DNA of 64,000 bases. Origin: AWTP1-13 sp050248715 (GTDB lineage: Bacteria; Pseudomonadota; Alphaproteobacteria; Rhizobiales; Hyphomicrobiaceae). The number at the start of each line of letters is the position of its first letter. Position 1 is the first letter of the stretch. The position numbers were made by a program, and so were the translations under genes. The notes beneath the pieces are model-generated. The model did no database searches, was not told where the DNA came from, and saw nothing but the letters and a program-made list of their open reading frames with translations. The stretch is taken from positions 1-64,000 of the forward strand of contig JBFWRV010000030.1 in the NCBI GenBank assembly GCA_050248715.1. Direction: 5' to 3'. Of the stretch, positions 8,819 through 18,303 are shown in pieces.

Positions 8819-10012
8819 CACCGTGATGGTCGGCTGCACATTGAGGAAGCGCTCGACCAGCCGCTGGCCGGCGCGGTTGGTGGTCGACTGGGTCGATTGC
8901 TGCTGAGCCTTGATGAGGTCGTTGTCGGAGGAGCCGAAGGCGAGCTCGCTACCGACGCCGAGCACCGTTGCCAGCGCCACGCCTTTCAGCAGCTTCCAGG
9001 TGTGGAGGTCGACTTGGTCGGCCAGCCCTGAGTATCCGCCGGTGTCGGTGGCCGGCAGATTGTCGATCACCACCGAGGTGCCGTCCGGCATGATGACGCG
9101 CTGCCAGATTACGAGGGCGCGCTCCTGACCGAAGGCAATGACATTGTCGTACTTGCCGATCAGGCGCGAGCCCTGCGGGATGAGGAGATGCCGGCCGGCG
9201 ACGCTGTCGAACACGTTCTCCGTCACCTGGGCGATGACGAAGCCGGGGAGATCGGAGTTCAAACCGCTGACCAGGCTGGCCGCGATGATGGTGCCGGCCA
9301 TCAGTTGGTAAGGGGACGCAGGCTTCTCCAGCTTATGGGGATTGTAGACGTCCTTCTCCGGCCCAGCCTTGAGGAAGGTCAGTTTGCGCAGTTGCTCTGT
9401 CGGGTCGTTCGCCTGCAGGTCGAGGTCTCCCCCCGCGAGCGCACGCGCCCGCAAGGAGGCCTGTAGCAGCGAGAGGTTGGTGACCTCATTGTCTGGCACT
9501 TTCGTGCTCGGGATGCGATCGGGAACGACTTCGGTCTTCACGGTCTCGCGCGGCGGCGTTTTCAACTGCAGGCGAAAGAACACTTGGGCTTCGCGCGCCT
9601 GTCCGGCCATGCGGGCAAGACGGGCCTTCTCCAGCCGCTCGGCCTCGTCGATTGGATCGTTCGTGGGTTCTTTGAGCTGCACGACGCCGGGCGCCAGAGT
9701 CGTTGGGCCCTTGGCTTCCGGCTTCTTGTCGGGCTTCATGCCCTCGTAGGTGGAAGGCAGCTTCGAGAGCGCATCGGTGATCGCCTTGTGTTCGACGTTG
9801 CAGAGCTCCGTCGGGCCGCCGATTCGTAAGCTCGGCGGCTTCAACGCCACCAGCACGATGCCGGAGATGAACAGCAGCACGATCGCCGCGCCGCCAATCA
9901 GCACCTTACGGTTGATGCGCGTGACCGGTTGCGGCCGAGCGCGCAGCTCGAGCTGCTCCGGCGGCACCTTTCCGGCCTGGCTGCCCGGCTGGTTCGAGGA
10001 CTGATCTGTCAC
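8771..10012 (-). CDS. trbI: TrbI, T4SS outer-membrane core protein, C-terminally truncated
   Basis: 413 residues from a GTG at 10012 overlapping the trbG stop (GTGA). One membrane anchor lies at 36-57, then a Pro/Lys-rich periplasmic linker, then the VirB10-like beta-barrel domain (MAGTIIAASLVSGLNSDLPG, LLIPQGSRLIGKYD, GYSGLADQVD). VirB10/TrbI spans from inner to outer membrane in the conjugative channel. Family members normally end with about QPTITVRPGWPVRVIV plus a short tail. Here the match stops at ITVRP and is followed by 12 unrelated residues read from the MFS remnant. The missing tail is short, so function is uncertain. Confidence 0.85.
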   Translation of the reverse strand: MTDQSSNQPGSQAGKVPPEQLELRARPQPVTRINRKVLIGGAAIVLLFISGIVLVALKPPSLRIGGPTELCNVEHKAITDALSKLPSTYEGMKPDKKPEAKGPTTLAPGVVQLKEPTNDPIDEAERLEKARLARMAGQAREAQVFFRLQLKTPPRETVKTEVVPDRIPSTKVPDNEVTNLSLLQASLRARALAGGDLDLQANDPTEQLRKLTFLKAGPEKDVYNPHKLEKPASPYQLMAGTIIAASLVSGLNSDLPGFVIAQVTENVFDSVAGRHLLIPQGSRLIGKYDNVIAFGQERALVIWQRVIMPDGTSVVIDNLPATDTGGYSGLADQVDLHTWKLLKGVALATVLGVGSELAFGSSDNDLIKAQQQSTQSTTNRAGQRLVERFLNVQPTITVRPRLSASGFPPAAWA

Positions 10013-11010
10013 GGCTGCACCTCGCGCCAGACGGCATCGGTGCGCACGATGCGCACGACGCGCTGCGGGGCGGTGCCCAGCCTCAGCTCCCCGGCAGCGA
10101 ACAAACGATCGACAATATAGGTCGTGCCGCGTACGCGGTAGTTGACTAGCGCCGGCTTGCCGTCGGGCCCGATGACGAACAGCGGCGGGGCCTCGCTCTG
10201 TGCCAGGCCCGACGGGAATTGAATGTAGACTTTGGCGCCATCGTCGAACACGCGAACCGGTTTCCAGGGCGCGTCGCCCTCGATGCGATAGCGGAACCGC
10301 AGCTGCTCGATGTTGATGCCGGTGTCGGTCAGAGCCGTAGTAGCGGCTTCGATTTCTGCGCGTTGCTTCTTCAGGGCCAGCAGCTCGGATGCCGGATAGG
10401 TCCACGACACCGATGCCATGTACGTCGATTGTGACGACCGCATCTCCAGGTGATAGGTGCGCCGATCGGTGGTGATGACGAGATTGGTCTCGAGGTCGGC
10501 GCCGATCGGTTTGACCAGGATGTGGACTATCGCGTCCTTACCCTCCCCGCTGGTGGTGTCGCCCACCACCCAGCGCACGGTGTCGCCGGCCGACACGGAG
10601 ATCAGCTTCTCTCCGGCCTCAAGAGCGATATCGGTCACCTGGCTGACCGCGGCGTGGAGCTGATAGAGTGCGCCCTCGGTGTAGGGGTAGACCTGGATGG
10701 CGTTGATGTAGCCGTCCTTGACCGGCTCGATCCGCGCAGCCTCGTTCGCACCCTTCACGCGGTCCTTCGGCGGCCGCTGATCTTTTTCCTTCTCGGCCGC
10801 CTTCGTCACCGGCTTTAGCTGTCCCGGCAAGGGAAGCGGTTTGGGCACCTCGATGTATTGAACCAGCGGCTTCTGCTCCGGCTCACGCTTGGCGGCCTTG
10901 AAGGCCGGGCTGTCGAGGAGCGGGATCTCCGGCACTTGCACGGGCATTGCGCAAGCCGCCAACACCACTGCGATGAAGGAAACCGACGCGATCACTCGAG
11001 AGCGGCTCAT
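10009..11010 (-). CDS. trbG: TrbG, VirB9-like T4SS lipoprotein
   Basis: 333 residues from an ATG overlapping the trbF stop (ATGA). The N-terminus is a lipoprotein signal with lipobox LAAC (C20), followed by a Pro/Lys-rich spacer and the VirB9 domain (GALYQLHAAVSQVTDIALEAGE, VGDTTSGEGK, TYHLEMRSS, SVSWTYP). The C-terminal lobe (RFRYRIEGDAPWKPVRVFDDG, VNYRVRGTTYIVDRLF) is intact. The protein forms the outer-membrane ring with TrbI. It lies in the trb operon, with 4-bp overlaps on both sides. Confidence 0.93.
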   Translation of the reverse strand: MSRSRVIASVSFIAVVLAACAMPVQVPEIPLLDSPAFKAAKREPEQKPLVQYIEVPKPLPLPGQLKPVTKAAEKEKDQRPPKDRVKGANEAARIEPVKDGYINAIQVYPYTEGALYQLHAAVSQVTDIALEAGEKLISVSAGDTVRWVVGDTTSGEGKDAIVHILVKPIGADLETNLVITTDRRTYHLEMRSSQSTYMASVSWTYPASELLALKKQRAEIEAATTALTDTGINIEQLRFRYRIEGDAPWKPVRVFDDGAKVYIQFPSGLAQSEAPPLFVIGPDGKPALVNYRVRGTTYIVDRLFAAGELRLGTAPQRVVRIVRTDAVWREVQP

Positions 11011-11705
11011 TTCGGCTCTCCCGGGGTGACGTCCTGCGACCAGTTGAAGGTGTGCACGTAGATGCCGAGCGGGTTCTTGCGCATGGCCTCGGCGGTGCGC
11101 GGCGGCGTGACGACAATGGAGAACAGGCCCGTGAGGCGCTTTGTGTCCTTGAGAGCTCCGCCCTCGAAGATGCGTTCGAGCCAGCGCACCTGGAACGACG
11201 TGTCCGAGGCGCGCACGACGCTGGTCACCTCCACCGCCACGGTCTCGCGCCCGACCTTGGCGAACGGATCATTCTCTCGGGCATATTCATTGAGGGTGAC
11301 GGCGGCCCGGTCGGTGACGAAGTCATAGGCCTTGAGCCAGTTCTGCCGCACCACCACGGGGTCGATGGAGAGCGAGCGCACATTGTCGACGAAGCGAGCG
11401 AGGTGGAATGCGATCTGGGCATCGCTCGGCTTGTAGACCTCGGACGCCGGGCCGATGGCGCGGGCTCCGCCCTTGGGGTCAACCTCGACGATGTAGGGGA
11501 CAGTGGTGGCCGACCGCCCGATCCACAGCAGGATGCCAGCGAGGACCAAAGAGAGCGCGAGCGACCCCAGCGCCATCAGACGCCAGTTGTGCGCCTGCAC
11601 CCGGGCCGAGCCGATGCGCTCGTCCCAGACCTGGGCTGCTTTCTGGTAGGGGGTGACGGGCTCCGGCGTCTCGCCGTAACGCAGGGTCGAACGCTTGAAT
11701 GACAT
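11007..11705 (-). CDS. trbF: TrbF, VirB8-like T4SS inner-membrane protein
   Basis: 232 residues from an ATG. A cytoplasmic N-terminus with the YQKAAQVWDERIGSARVQAHNW-type TrbF pattern (about 20-41) precedes one membrane helix (43-63) and a VirB8-like periplasmic domain ending in FSIVVTPPRT...NPLGIYVHTFNW. It scaffolds assembly of the conjugative channel in the inner membrane. Its length matches the family. It overlaps trbG by 4 bp and follows trbL by 15 bp, so it belongs to the same operon. Confidence 0.93.
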   Translation of the reverse strand: MSFKRSTLRYGETPEPVTPYQKAAQVWDERIGSARVQAHNWRLMALGSLALSLVLAGILLWIGRSATTVPYIVEVDPKGGARAIGPASEVYKPSDAQIAFHLARFVDNVRSLSIDPVVVRQNWLKAYDFVTDRAAVTLNEYARENDPFAKVGRETVAVEVTSVVRASDTSFQVRWLERIFEGGALKDTKRLTGLFSIVVTPPRTAEAMRKNPLGIYVHTFNWSQDVTPGEPK

Positions 11706-11720
11706 TATATATGTGTTCCT

Positions 11721-12989
11721 CTAGCTCTTGTCCTTGAGATCGGGGCCGCTGCCGCCGGCCGGGCGGTCGCCCTCGCGCAGTGCTCCGGCCGCGACCAGGC
11801 CGGCCTGGGTCAGGCGCTGCCGCCGTGCCAGGCTCTGCGCCCAGGCCGGCGTCGTCGGTCCGGCCGAGCCGCCCGAGGTCGGATCGGGGCCCGAGCCGGA
11901 GCCCGCGTCGCGATAGCCCTGCGCTGCGCCTTGCCGGTACGCATCGCGCACAGGACCCGTGCCCGAAGCGATCGTGCGTGATGCCGGCGCGGTGCCGAGC
12001 GTGCGCGCCACGCCGCGCGGGCCACCGGCCTCGTAGGCGGCGCCGACCCTGCCGGTCAGCGCAGCCGCGGCCTTGATGCTACCGCCGGCAGCCTGGCCAG
12101 TGAGACGAGCAGCGCCGCTTGCCAGCATGCCGCCGGCGATGGCCGTGCCGCCGAGCGCGGCGGTCGTCGCAACTGCAGCACCGGCACCGAGCTGCGGCGC
12201 TCCCGACACCAGACCCGCCGCCATCGCCGGGATGAACACCGCCAATCCGAACACGGCGATGGCCGCTAAGATGCAGGAGGCCGCCTGCGTCAGCGTGATC
12301 TCGCCCGTCGGCCTGATGAGCGTGCCGAACAGCGTGGCGCCGATGCCGACCACGATCGCCAGCACCATCAGCTTGATGCCGGAGGAAATCACATTGCCCA
12401 GCACGCGCTCGGCCAAGAATGCCGTGTGCCCGAACAGGGCAAACGGCACGAGCACGAAACCCGCCAATACCGTCAGCTTGAACTCGATGATGGTAATGAA
12501 GAGCTGGACGCTGAGCACGAAGAACGCCAGCAGCACGATAAGCCACGTCAGCATCAGCACCACGATGGTCACGAAGTTGGTGAAGAACGAGGTGATGCCA
12601 ATCAGCTCGCCCGCCTTCTCCAGCAGCGGTCGGGACGCGGTAAACCCGGTCGACGCCACGAACCCGGGCCGCATCAGGTCCGCCGCCGTCAGCGATGCGC
12701 CGGATGCTTTCAAGCCAAGGCCGGCAAACGACTGGAAGATGATGTCGGCCAGACCTTTGAAGTTATTGAGGAGCAACGCGAAGAAGCCGATGTACAGCAC
12801 CTTCTTGATCAGTTGCGCCGGGACGTTGTCCTCGCCCATCAACGCCCAGAACAATCCCGCCAGCGTGATGTCGATCGCCACCAGCGCGCTCGTCAGGAAC
12901 GCCACGTCGCCGGCCAGCAACCCGAAGCCGCTGTCGATGTAGCGGCTGAAGGTCTCCGTGAACCGGTCGATGATCGCCAAGTCGTCCAT
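11721..12989 (-). CDS. trbL: TrbL, VirB6-like polytopic T4SS protein
   Basis: 422 residues from an ATG. It opens with MDDLAIIDRFTETFSRYIDSG-type sequence, then multiple membrane helices (about 25-245), with the conserved SFFTNFVTIVVLMLTW and FVLVPFALFGHTAFLAERVLG blocks. A long Ala/Gly-rich low-complexity C-terminal region follows, as is normal in TrbL. VirB6/TrbL lines the inner-membrane part of the DNA and pilin path. A 311-bp gene-free, hairpin-rich gap separates it from trbJ, where many relatives encode the TrbK entry-exclusion protein. Confidence 0.92.
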   Translation of the reverse strand: MDDLAIIDRFTETFSRYIDSGFGLLAGDVAFLTSALVAIDITLAGLFWALMGEDNVPAQLIKKVLYIGFFALLLNNFKGLADIIFQSFAGLGLKASGASLTAADLMRPGFVASTGFTASRPLLEKAGELIGITSFFTNFVTIVVLMLTWLIVLLAFFVLSVQLFITIIEFKLTVLAGFVLVPFALFGHTAFLAERVLGNVISSGIKLMVLAIVVGIGATLFGTLIRPTGEITLTQAASCILAAIAVFGLAVFIPAMAAGLVSGAPQLGAGAAVATTAALGGTAIAGGMLASGAARLTGQAAGGSIKAAAALTGRVGAAYEAGGPRGVARTLGTAPASRTIASGTGPVRDAYRQGAAQGYRDAGSGSGPDPTSGGSAGPTTPAWAQSLARRQRLTQAGLVAAGALREGDRPAGGSGPDLKDKS

Positions 12990-13300
12990 GCGGACAAAGC
13001 TCCGCCGTCTGCGGGACCGCGAGGTCGCCGCGGTGGTGTTCAGTACGAAAGGGTCAGAGAGCGGCTAGCGTCGTCGTCGAGGCGCGTGGTGTCGTCGCGT
13101 CGCGAGCGGGCCCATGCTGGAATCATGTCTCCGACATGACCCCGCAACCCCAACCGGGAGGACACCTCCCGGACCCGCCGCCCTTTGAAGGGTCAAAAAG
13201 GAGGGGGCTCGGGGCCTCCCCGAGCGGGTGCGGGCGGTAGCCCGCTCGCGCAGCGACATTTCAATAGATTCGTACATTGTCATTTCCCTCCTGATGGTTG
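12990..13300. other. trbJ-trbL intergenic region with hairpin cluster
   Basis: No credible gene is present; the open frames here are low complexity and lack a TrbK-like lipoprotein signal. Perfect stem-loops are visible: CCGGGAGG/CCTCCCGG at 13154-13172, CCCTT/AAGGG around 13181-13192, GCTCGGGG/CCCCGAGC at 13207-13225 and GCGGGC-GGTA-GCCCGC at 13230-13245. The third resembles the CCGAGCCCC hairpin found upstream of ardC and of the DUF736 gene. It may modulate expression of trbL-F-G-I relative to trbJ. Confidence 0.6.
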
Positions 13301-14026
13301 TTATCGGCTTGCGGTGTAGGCGGATCCTGCACCGAGGAACGTCCTGAAGCGTTGGCGGGCTTCGGTCTCGGTGGCGAGGTCGCGGGCTTTGGCGAGTGTT
13401 TCGGCACGGAGCTGGGCGGTGAGCAGGCCCTGCAGGGCGAGGGACTGTTTGACGCCGAGCGCGGTGAGATCGTTGCCGGCTTGGGTGGCTTCGAGGATGC
13501 CGACGGCACTCAGCGAACGGGTCGTCGCTGCGGTGAGAAGTCGCGTATCGCCTTCGATGCTGTCGGCGATCTGGCCTTGCAGGAGGGCGGTACGTTGGAA
13601 GGCGGCGTACTCCTCATCCCAGCGTGTTACGGCGTTGCGCAACACGTCATCGCCGGAGAGCGCGGTCGAGAGCTGTCGCGGGAAAAGTTGCTCGTACCCG
13701 CTTTGCGTTGCTTGCAGCCGCATTGCGATGCCTTCGCCGGCGCGGAGCTGGGCTTGGATGTCGGCGAGCGTGCGCTGCAGGTCAGGCGAGATCGTGGATC
13801 CGAGACGCAAAAGGTTCAGATCCATGCGCTGGATCATCAGTACCTGGTTCTGCAGCTGCCGCACCTGGTTGTTGATCTGCTCAAGCGCGCGGGCAGCCGT
13901 GAGCAGGTTCTGCCCGAAGTTGGTCGGATCAAAGACCGTCAGCTGAGCGGCCGAACGCGTCACGCAACTCGTGGCCAGAGCGGCGGCGACCGGCACGGCG
14001 ATGGTCAATTTGCGCAGTTTGCTCAT
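13301..14026 (-). CDS. trbJ: TrbJ, VirB5-like T4SS protein
   Basis: 241 residues from an ATG overlapping the trbE stop (ATGA), with AGGAG upstream. A signal peptide of about 27 residues (MSKLRKLTIAVPVAAALATS) precedes the mature sequence LTVFDPTNFGQNLLTAARALEQINNQ, a strong TrbJ hallmark. The rest is helical and coiled, with a C-terminal ATETEARQRFRTFLGAGSAY. TrbJ is a periplasmic minor pilus component. A normal-length, intact frame. Confidence 0.92.
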   Translation of the reverse strand: MSKLRKLTIAVPVAAALATSCVTRSAAQLTVFDPTNFGQNLLTAARALEQINNQVRQLQNQVLMIQRMDLNLLRLGSTISPDLQRTLADIQAQLRAGEGIAMRLQATQSGYEQLFPRQLSTALSGDDVLRNAVTRWDEEYAAFQRTALLQGQIADSIEGDTRLLTAATTRSLSAVGILEATQAGNDLTALGVKQSLALQGLLTAQLRAETLAKARDLATETEARQRFRTFLGAGSAYTASR

Positions 14027-16683
14027 CGGCCACTCCTTTTGATCTTGCCGGACGCCGTAACCCTGAAGGGGGACAGCCGCTCCGGCAGAGGTGGTCCTCC
14101 GGGAAGGCCTGGCAGCGGCGCGGTGTCGGTGCGGGGTTCGACGGCCCGCGCCGCTGCCTTCGGCGAAGGTGGCTTGCCGTTTGGGGATGCGGCAGATGCC
14201 ACCGGCGCACCTTCGACCGGTTCGATCTGGCTTGCTGTTGTTGGGATGGTAGGGGGAGGCGCCTCCGTCTGACGGGGCCACCGTCCGATCAGGTCGGCCG
14301 CCCATGCCAATGCCTTCGCTTTCAGGAACTGCTGAGCGAATTGATCGCTCGCATCGTCGGCTAGACAACGGTCGATGAGGCGCTGGTCTTCCGGTGAGGA
14401 GCTGCCGCACAGGGCAAGTGCGACGGGACCGAGCCCGAGCTCGAACAGCCGATTGCCGCGCGCGGTCTGCGCGTAGTAGTCGCGCTTCGGTGCGGCGAGG
14501 CTCAGGATCTCGACCTGTCGCGCATTGAGTCCGAAGCGTTCGTAGACGCTGTGCGCCTGCGGCTCGAGCGCCCGGTCGTTGGGCAGGAAGATGCGCGTCG
14601 GGCAGCTCTCGATCAGGGCCGGCGCGATCGTCGAGCGCTCGATGTCGGCGAGTGACTGCGTGGCGAACACGACGGCCACATTCCTCTTGCGCAGCGTCTT
14701 CAGCCATTCGCGGATGCGGGCAGCGAACAGCGCGTCGTCGAGAAAGGTTCACGCCTCGTCGAGGATTAGAAGGGTCGGTCGTCCGTCGAAGCGCGCCTCG
14801 AGGCGATGGAACAGGTAGGTCAGAACCGGCGCGATCAGCGCCTTGTGCTGCATGAGCAGCTCCATCTCGACATGCAGGACGTCGGTGTTCGCCAACTGCT
14901 CAGCGGAGCCGTCGAGCAGCCTGCCGTAGGCACCTTCCAGGGTGTAGGGCGCCAGAGCGGCGACCAGGACGCTCGACTGGATCAGCACCGCGAGGCCGGT
15001 CAGCGTGCGTTCCCCCTTTGGCGCGGAGGCCAGGCTCCTGAGCGCCGTCCACACCGCGTCCTTGACGTCGGGCGTGACGCGCACGCCTTCGCTGGTGAGC
15101 AGCGCCGTGATCCATTGGAGGGCGAAGGCCATCTCGCCCGGTTCGTCGATGCGGGCAAGCGGCTGCAGGGAGAGCGTGCCTTCGAGCCCGAGCTCGATGC
15201 TGGCGCCGCCCATGGCCAGGGTAGCAGCGCGCGCCGAGCGCCCGCGGTCGAACAGGACCACCTGCGCGCCGATGAAGCGGCGGAATTGCAGCGCGAGCAG
15301 GGACAGTAGCACCGACTTGCCCGAACCGGTCGGGCCGACGATCAATGTATGCCCGACGTCGCCGACATGCAGATCGAGCCTGAACGGCGTCGATCCGCGC
15401 GTCTCTGCCATCATGAGCGGCGGGGCGTTCAGGTGCCGGTTCGTCTCGGGCCCCGCCCACACCGCAGACACAGGCATCATGTGTGCGAGATTGAGTGTGT
15501 GCACGATGGGCTGGCGCACATTGGCGTAGGGGTTGCCTGGGAGGCTACCGAGCCACGCCTCCACCGCGTTCAGTGTCTCGCGGATTGTTACGAAGCCGCG
15601 ACCGTTGATGATGCGTTCGATGGCCAGCAGCTTCTCGTTGGCCTGCTTGGCGTCGCCATCCGTCACCACGATCGCGGTCGTGAGGTAGCCGAACGCGACG
15701 TCGTCGGCGCCGAGCTCCTGCAGTGCCTCATCCGCGTCGGTTGCCTTGTTGTCGGCGTCGGGATCGACGAGCGCCGTCTCCCGGTCGAACATGACTTCAC
15801 GCAATATGACCAACACCGACTTGCGCTTGGCGAACCACTGCCGCCTCAACCTAGTGAGATGACGGGTGGCTTCGGTCTTATCGAGGGCGATCCAGCGCGT
15901 CGTCCAGCGGTAGGCGAAGCCCAGGTAGTTGAGGGCATCCAGGATGCCCGGCACGGTGGCAGTCGGGAAGCCGAGCACGGTCAGCACGCGCAAGTGCTGA
16001 TCGCCGAGCTTGGGCTCGATTCCACCGAGGAAGGGCCGGTCACACAGGATGGCGTCGAGATGCGTCGGGATCGCCGGCACCGCCACGGGGTGCCGCTTGC
16101 TCGAGATGGTGCCGTGCAGGTAGGTGAGGGTCTCGGCGTCGTCGAGGGCCTGGGCTTCCGGCACGATGGACTGCAGCATCTGCAGAGCCCGATCAGTCTC
16201 TGTCACGAACCACTCCAGCTGCGCCCGCGGCTCGATCTCGATGGCCGTTTCATCGGACCGCTCGTACAACAAGCGCTCGGCCTGGCCCTCGTGCTCCGGT
16301 GGCGGCAGATAGAGGAAGGTCAGGTAACAGTGGCTCTCGTGGTGTGCGCCGTCCGCGCTGAAGGCGGCGTAGCGTTCCTGGTCGACCAGCCACGACGCCG
16401 GATCGGCGAAGCGCGCGCCAGGATACTGGTTGGCTGGCGCCCGTTCGGCCTCGAAGAACAAAGCCCAGCCGGCACCGAACCTTTTCAGCACGTTGTTCAG
16501 CCGAGCCGTCACAGAAACGAGCTCGGCTTCGGTGGCGCTGTCGAGGTCGGGGCCACGGTAGCGCAAGGTGCGTTGGAACGAGCCGTCCTTGTTGAGGACG
16601 ATGCCGGGTCCGATCAGGCATGCCCAGGGCAGGTAGTCGGCGAGCGCTGCGGTCTTCTTCCGGTATTCGGCGAGGTTCAGCAT
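14023..16683 (-). pseudogene. trbE: TrbE, VirB4-like conjugation ATPase with in-frame TGA
   Basis: The full reading frame would give ~886 residues from the ATG at 16683. CagE/TrbE/VirB4 features are present: Walker A GPTGSGKS (K456), Walker B LLILDEA at 638-644, then after the break VVFATQSLADIERS and the C-terminal domain. Codon 645 (14751-14749) is TGA where VirB4 proteins have Trp (DEAW). The frame continues uninterrupted afterwards (TFLDDALFAA), so this looks like a single G-to-A nonsense change. Without readthrough the product loses the end of the ATPase domain, which would block pilus assembly. A base-call error is the main alternative. It overlaps trbD by 7 bp and trbJ by 4 bp. Confidence 0.85.
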
Positions 16684-16949
16684 GCGAGCGCTCCCTTGTG
16701 GCGGGCATGGCGGGACAGGACGGTGAGGAAGGCGGGATCCTTGCGCGTGACCCAAACGGCGACTGTGTGACCAGCGAGCCAGATGAGAAGGCCGGCCAGC
16801 CACAGGCGCAGGCCGAGGCCGATGGAGGCGGCAAGCGTGCCGTTGAGGATGGCGAAGCTGCGAGGTGCGCCGGCGAGCAGGATCGGCTCGGTCAGCGACC
16901 GGTGCAGCACGACCTCGAAGCCGGGGATGGTGGATGGTTGACCGAGCAT
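16677..16949 (-). CDS. trbD: TrbD, VirB3-like T4SS protein
   Basis: 90 residues from the ATG at 16949 (MLGQPSTIPGFEVVLHRSL). The early PGFEVVLHRSLTEPILLAGAPR block is typical of TrbD. Hydrophobic segments at about 35-65 follow, and the C-terminus is basic. TrbD is a small inner-membrane component that works with TrbE. Its end overlaps trbE by 7 bp, and it starts 11 bp after the trbC stop. Confidence 0.9.
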   Translation of the reverse strand: MLGQPSTIPGFEVVLHRSLTEPILLAGAPRSFAILNGTLAASIGLGLRLWLAGLLIWLAGHTVAVWVTRKDPAFLTVLSRHARHKGALAC

Positions 16950-16960
16950 GGGTGTCTCTC

Positions 16961-17317
16961 TCAATTGATGAGCGCGCCGCCGGCGAAGGAGAAAAAGGAC
17001 AGGAAGAACGAAGTGGCGGCGAAGGCGATGGAGAGGCCGAACACGATCTGGATCAGGCGCCGGAGGCCGCCGCCCATGTCGCCGAAGGCAAGGCTAAGGC
17101 CGGTGACGATGATGATGACGACGGCCACCACCTTGGCGACCGGACCCTCGATCGACTCCAGGATGCGCTGCAGTGGTGCTTCCCACGGCATGCCTGAGCC
17201 GGCGGCGTTGGCGGCATCGGCGGCCATGACCGTCACGACGGCGACGGCCCAGCCTGCGATCGTATCGCGGAGCATGCGTCGAGCTTGGGGAGGGAGTTTC
17301 ACTCGGACCTCTATCAA
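16961..17317 (-). CDS. trbC: TrbC, VirB2-like pilin
   Basis: 118 residues if the TTG at 17317 (overlapping the trbB stop, TTGA) is used. A GTG at 17302 or the ATG at 17275 (MLRDTIAGWAVAVV) are alternatives, and the ATG gives a conventional signal peptide. The mature part AAGSGMPWEAPLQRILESIEG and the two membrane helices (VAKVVAVVIIIVTGLSLAFGD; LSIAFAATSFFLSFFSF) are hallmark TrbC. It is the pilus subunit, processed and in some systems cyclised by a TraF peptidase, one of which is encoded at 39494-40069. Confidence 0.9.
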   Translation of the reverse strand: MIEVRVKLPPQARRMLRDTIAGWAVAVVTVMAADAANAAGSGMPWEAPLQRILESIEGPVAKVVAVVIIIVTGLSLAFGDMGGGLRRLIQIVFGLSIAFAATSFFLSFFSFAGGALIN

Positions 17318-18303
17318 ACCGTGTGCAGGGCTGGCCGCCCGAGCGGCTTCAAGAGGTAGTCGCCGTCCTCATCGAGGCTCTCGAGCTCGAGGACGGTCTC
17401 CACACGCCGATTGGGGCCACGTCCCTCAAGGAACACGATGACGTCGATGGCCTGCACGATCAGGTCGCGCGGCACGGTCACGACCGCTTCCTGCACGAGT
17501 TGCTCCAGGCGGTAGAGGCCAGCCTCGGCCGAGTTGGCATGCACTGTGGTGACGCCGCCAGGGTGACCCGTATTCCAGGCTTTGAGCATGTCGAGCGCTT
17601 CCGGCCCGCGCACCTCGCCGATGATGATGCGGTCGGGGCGCAACCTGAGCGTCGAGCGCACCAGGTCGGCGAGCGTTGCCACGCCGGGTTTGGTACGCAG
17701 GCACACGCAATCAGCCGCGGCGCACTTGAGCTCGCGCGTGTCCTCCAGGATGACGACGCGCTCATCGAGCTCGGCGATCTCCGCCAGCAAGGCGTTGACC
17801 AGCGTGGTCTTGCCGGAGGACGTCCCGCCGACCACCAGGATGTTCTGGCGCTCGCGCACACTCGTCGCCAGCACCTGCGCCTGCCGCGGCAACATGATGC
17901 GCGCCGCCACGTAGTCGGCGAGCCGATTGAGCACGTCGGCAGGTTTGCGCACCGCAAAGCAGGGTGCCGGCGCCACCGGTGGCATCACACCCTCGAAACG
18001 CTCGCCGGACTCGGGCAGCTCCGCGGATACGATCGGCGCCCTGTCGTGCACCTCCCGGCGCACGTGCGCGGCCACCAGGCGGATGATGCGCTCCGCTTCC
18101 GCGCTGCCAATGCGCTCGCCGGTATCCTGGCGGCCAACCACGGCGCGCTCGATCCACAGCCTGCCGTCGGGGTTGACCATCACCTCGATCACGGTCGGGT
18201 CTGCCAAAGCGGAAGCAATGGTCGGCCCGAAGGCAGTGCGCAGCATCTGCCGGCGCCGGCCTTGCGCCTCTTCGGCTGCGGGAAGGGAAAAGAGGTCAGC
18301 CAT
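17314..18303 (-). CDS. trbB: TrbB, VirB11-like secretion ATPase
   Basis: 329 residues from an ATG overlapping the upstream CopG-like gene by 8 bp. The N-terminal domain (to ~140) is followed by Walker A GGTSSGKTT (K165), an Asp-box-like VILEDTRELKC, Walker B-like RIIIGEVRGPEALDML and the His-box GHPGGVTTVHANSA. This hexameric ATPase at the inner membrane powers pilus assembly and substrate transfer. Sequence and length look intact, unlike trbE. Confidence 0.95.
   Translation of the reverse strand: MADLFSLPAAEEAQGRRRQMLRTAFGPTIASALADPTVIEVMVNPDGRLWIERAVVGRQDTGERIGSAEAERIIRLVAAHVRREVHDRAPIVSAELPESGERFEGVMPPVAPAPCFAVRKPADVLNRLADYVAARIMLPRQAQVLATSVRERQNILVVGGTSSGKTTLVNALLAEIAELDERVVILEDTRELKCAAADCVCLRTKPGVATLADLVRSTLRLRPDRIIIGEVRGPEALDMLKAWNTGHPGGVTTVHANSAEAGLYRLEQLVQEAVVTVPRDLIVQAIDVIVFLEGRGPNRRVETVLELESLDEDGDYLLKPLGRPALHTV

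Noticed and set aside
13065..13283. A trbK gene in the trbJ-trbL gap
   Set aside because: The open frame is Arg-rich low-complexity sequence over GC-rich hairpins, without a lipoprotein signal.
13301..14752. A 483-residue protein extending trbJ upstream
   Set aside because: The upstream part is an out-of-frame shadow of trbE; TrbJ has its own ATG, AGGAG and signal peptide at 14026.
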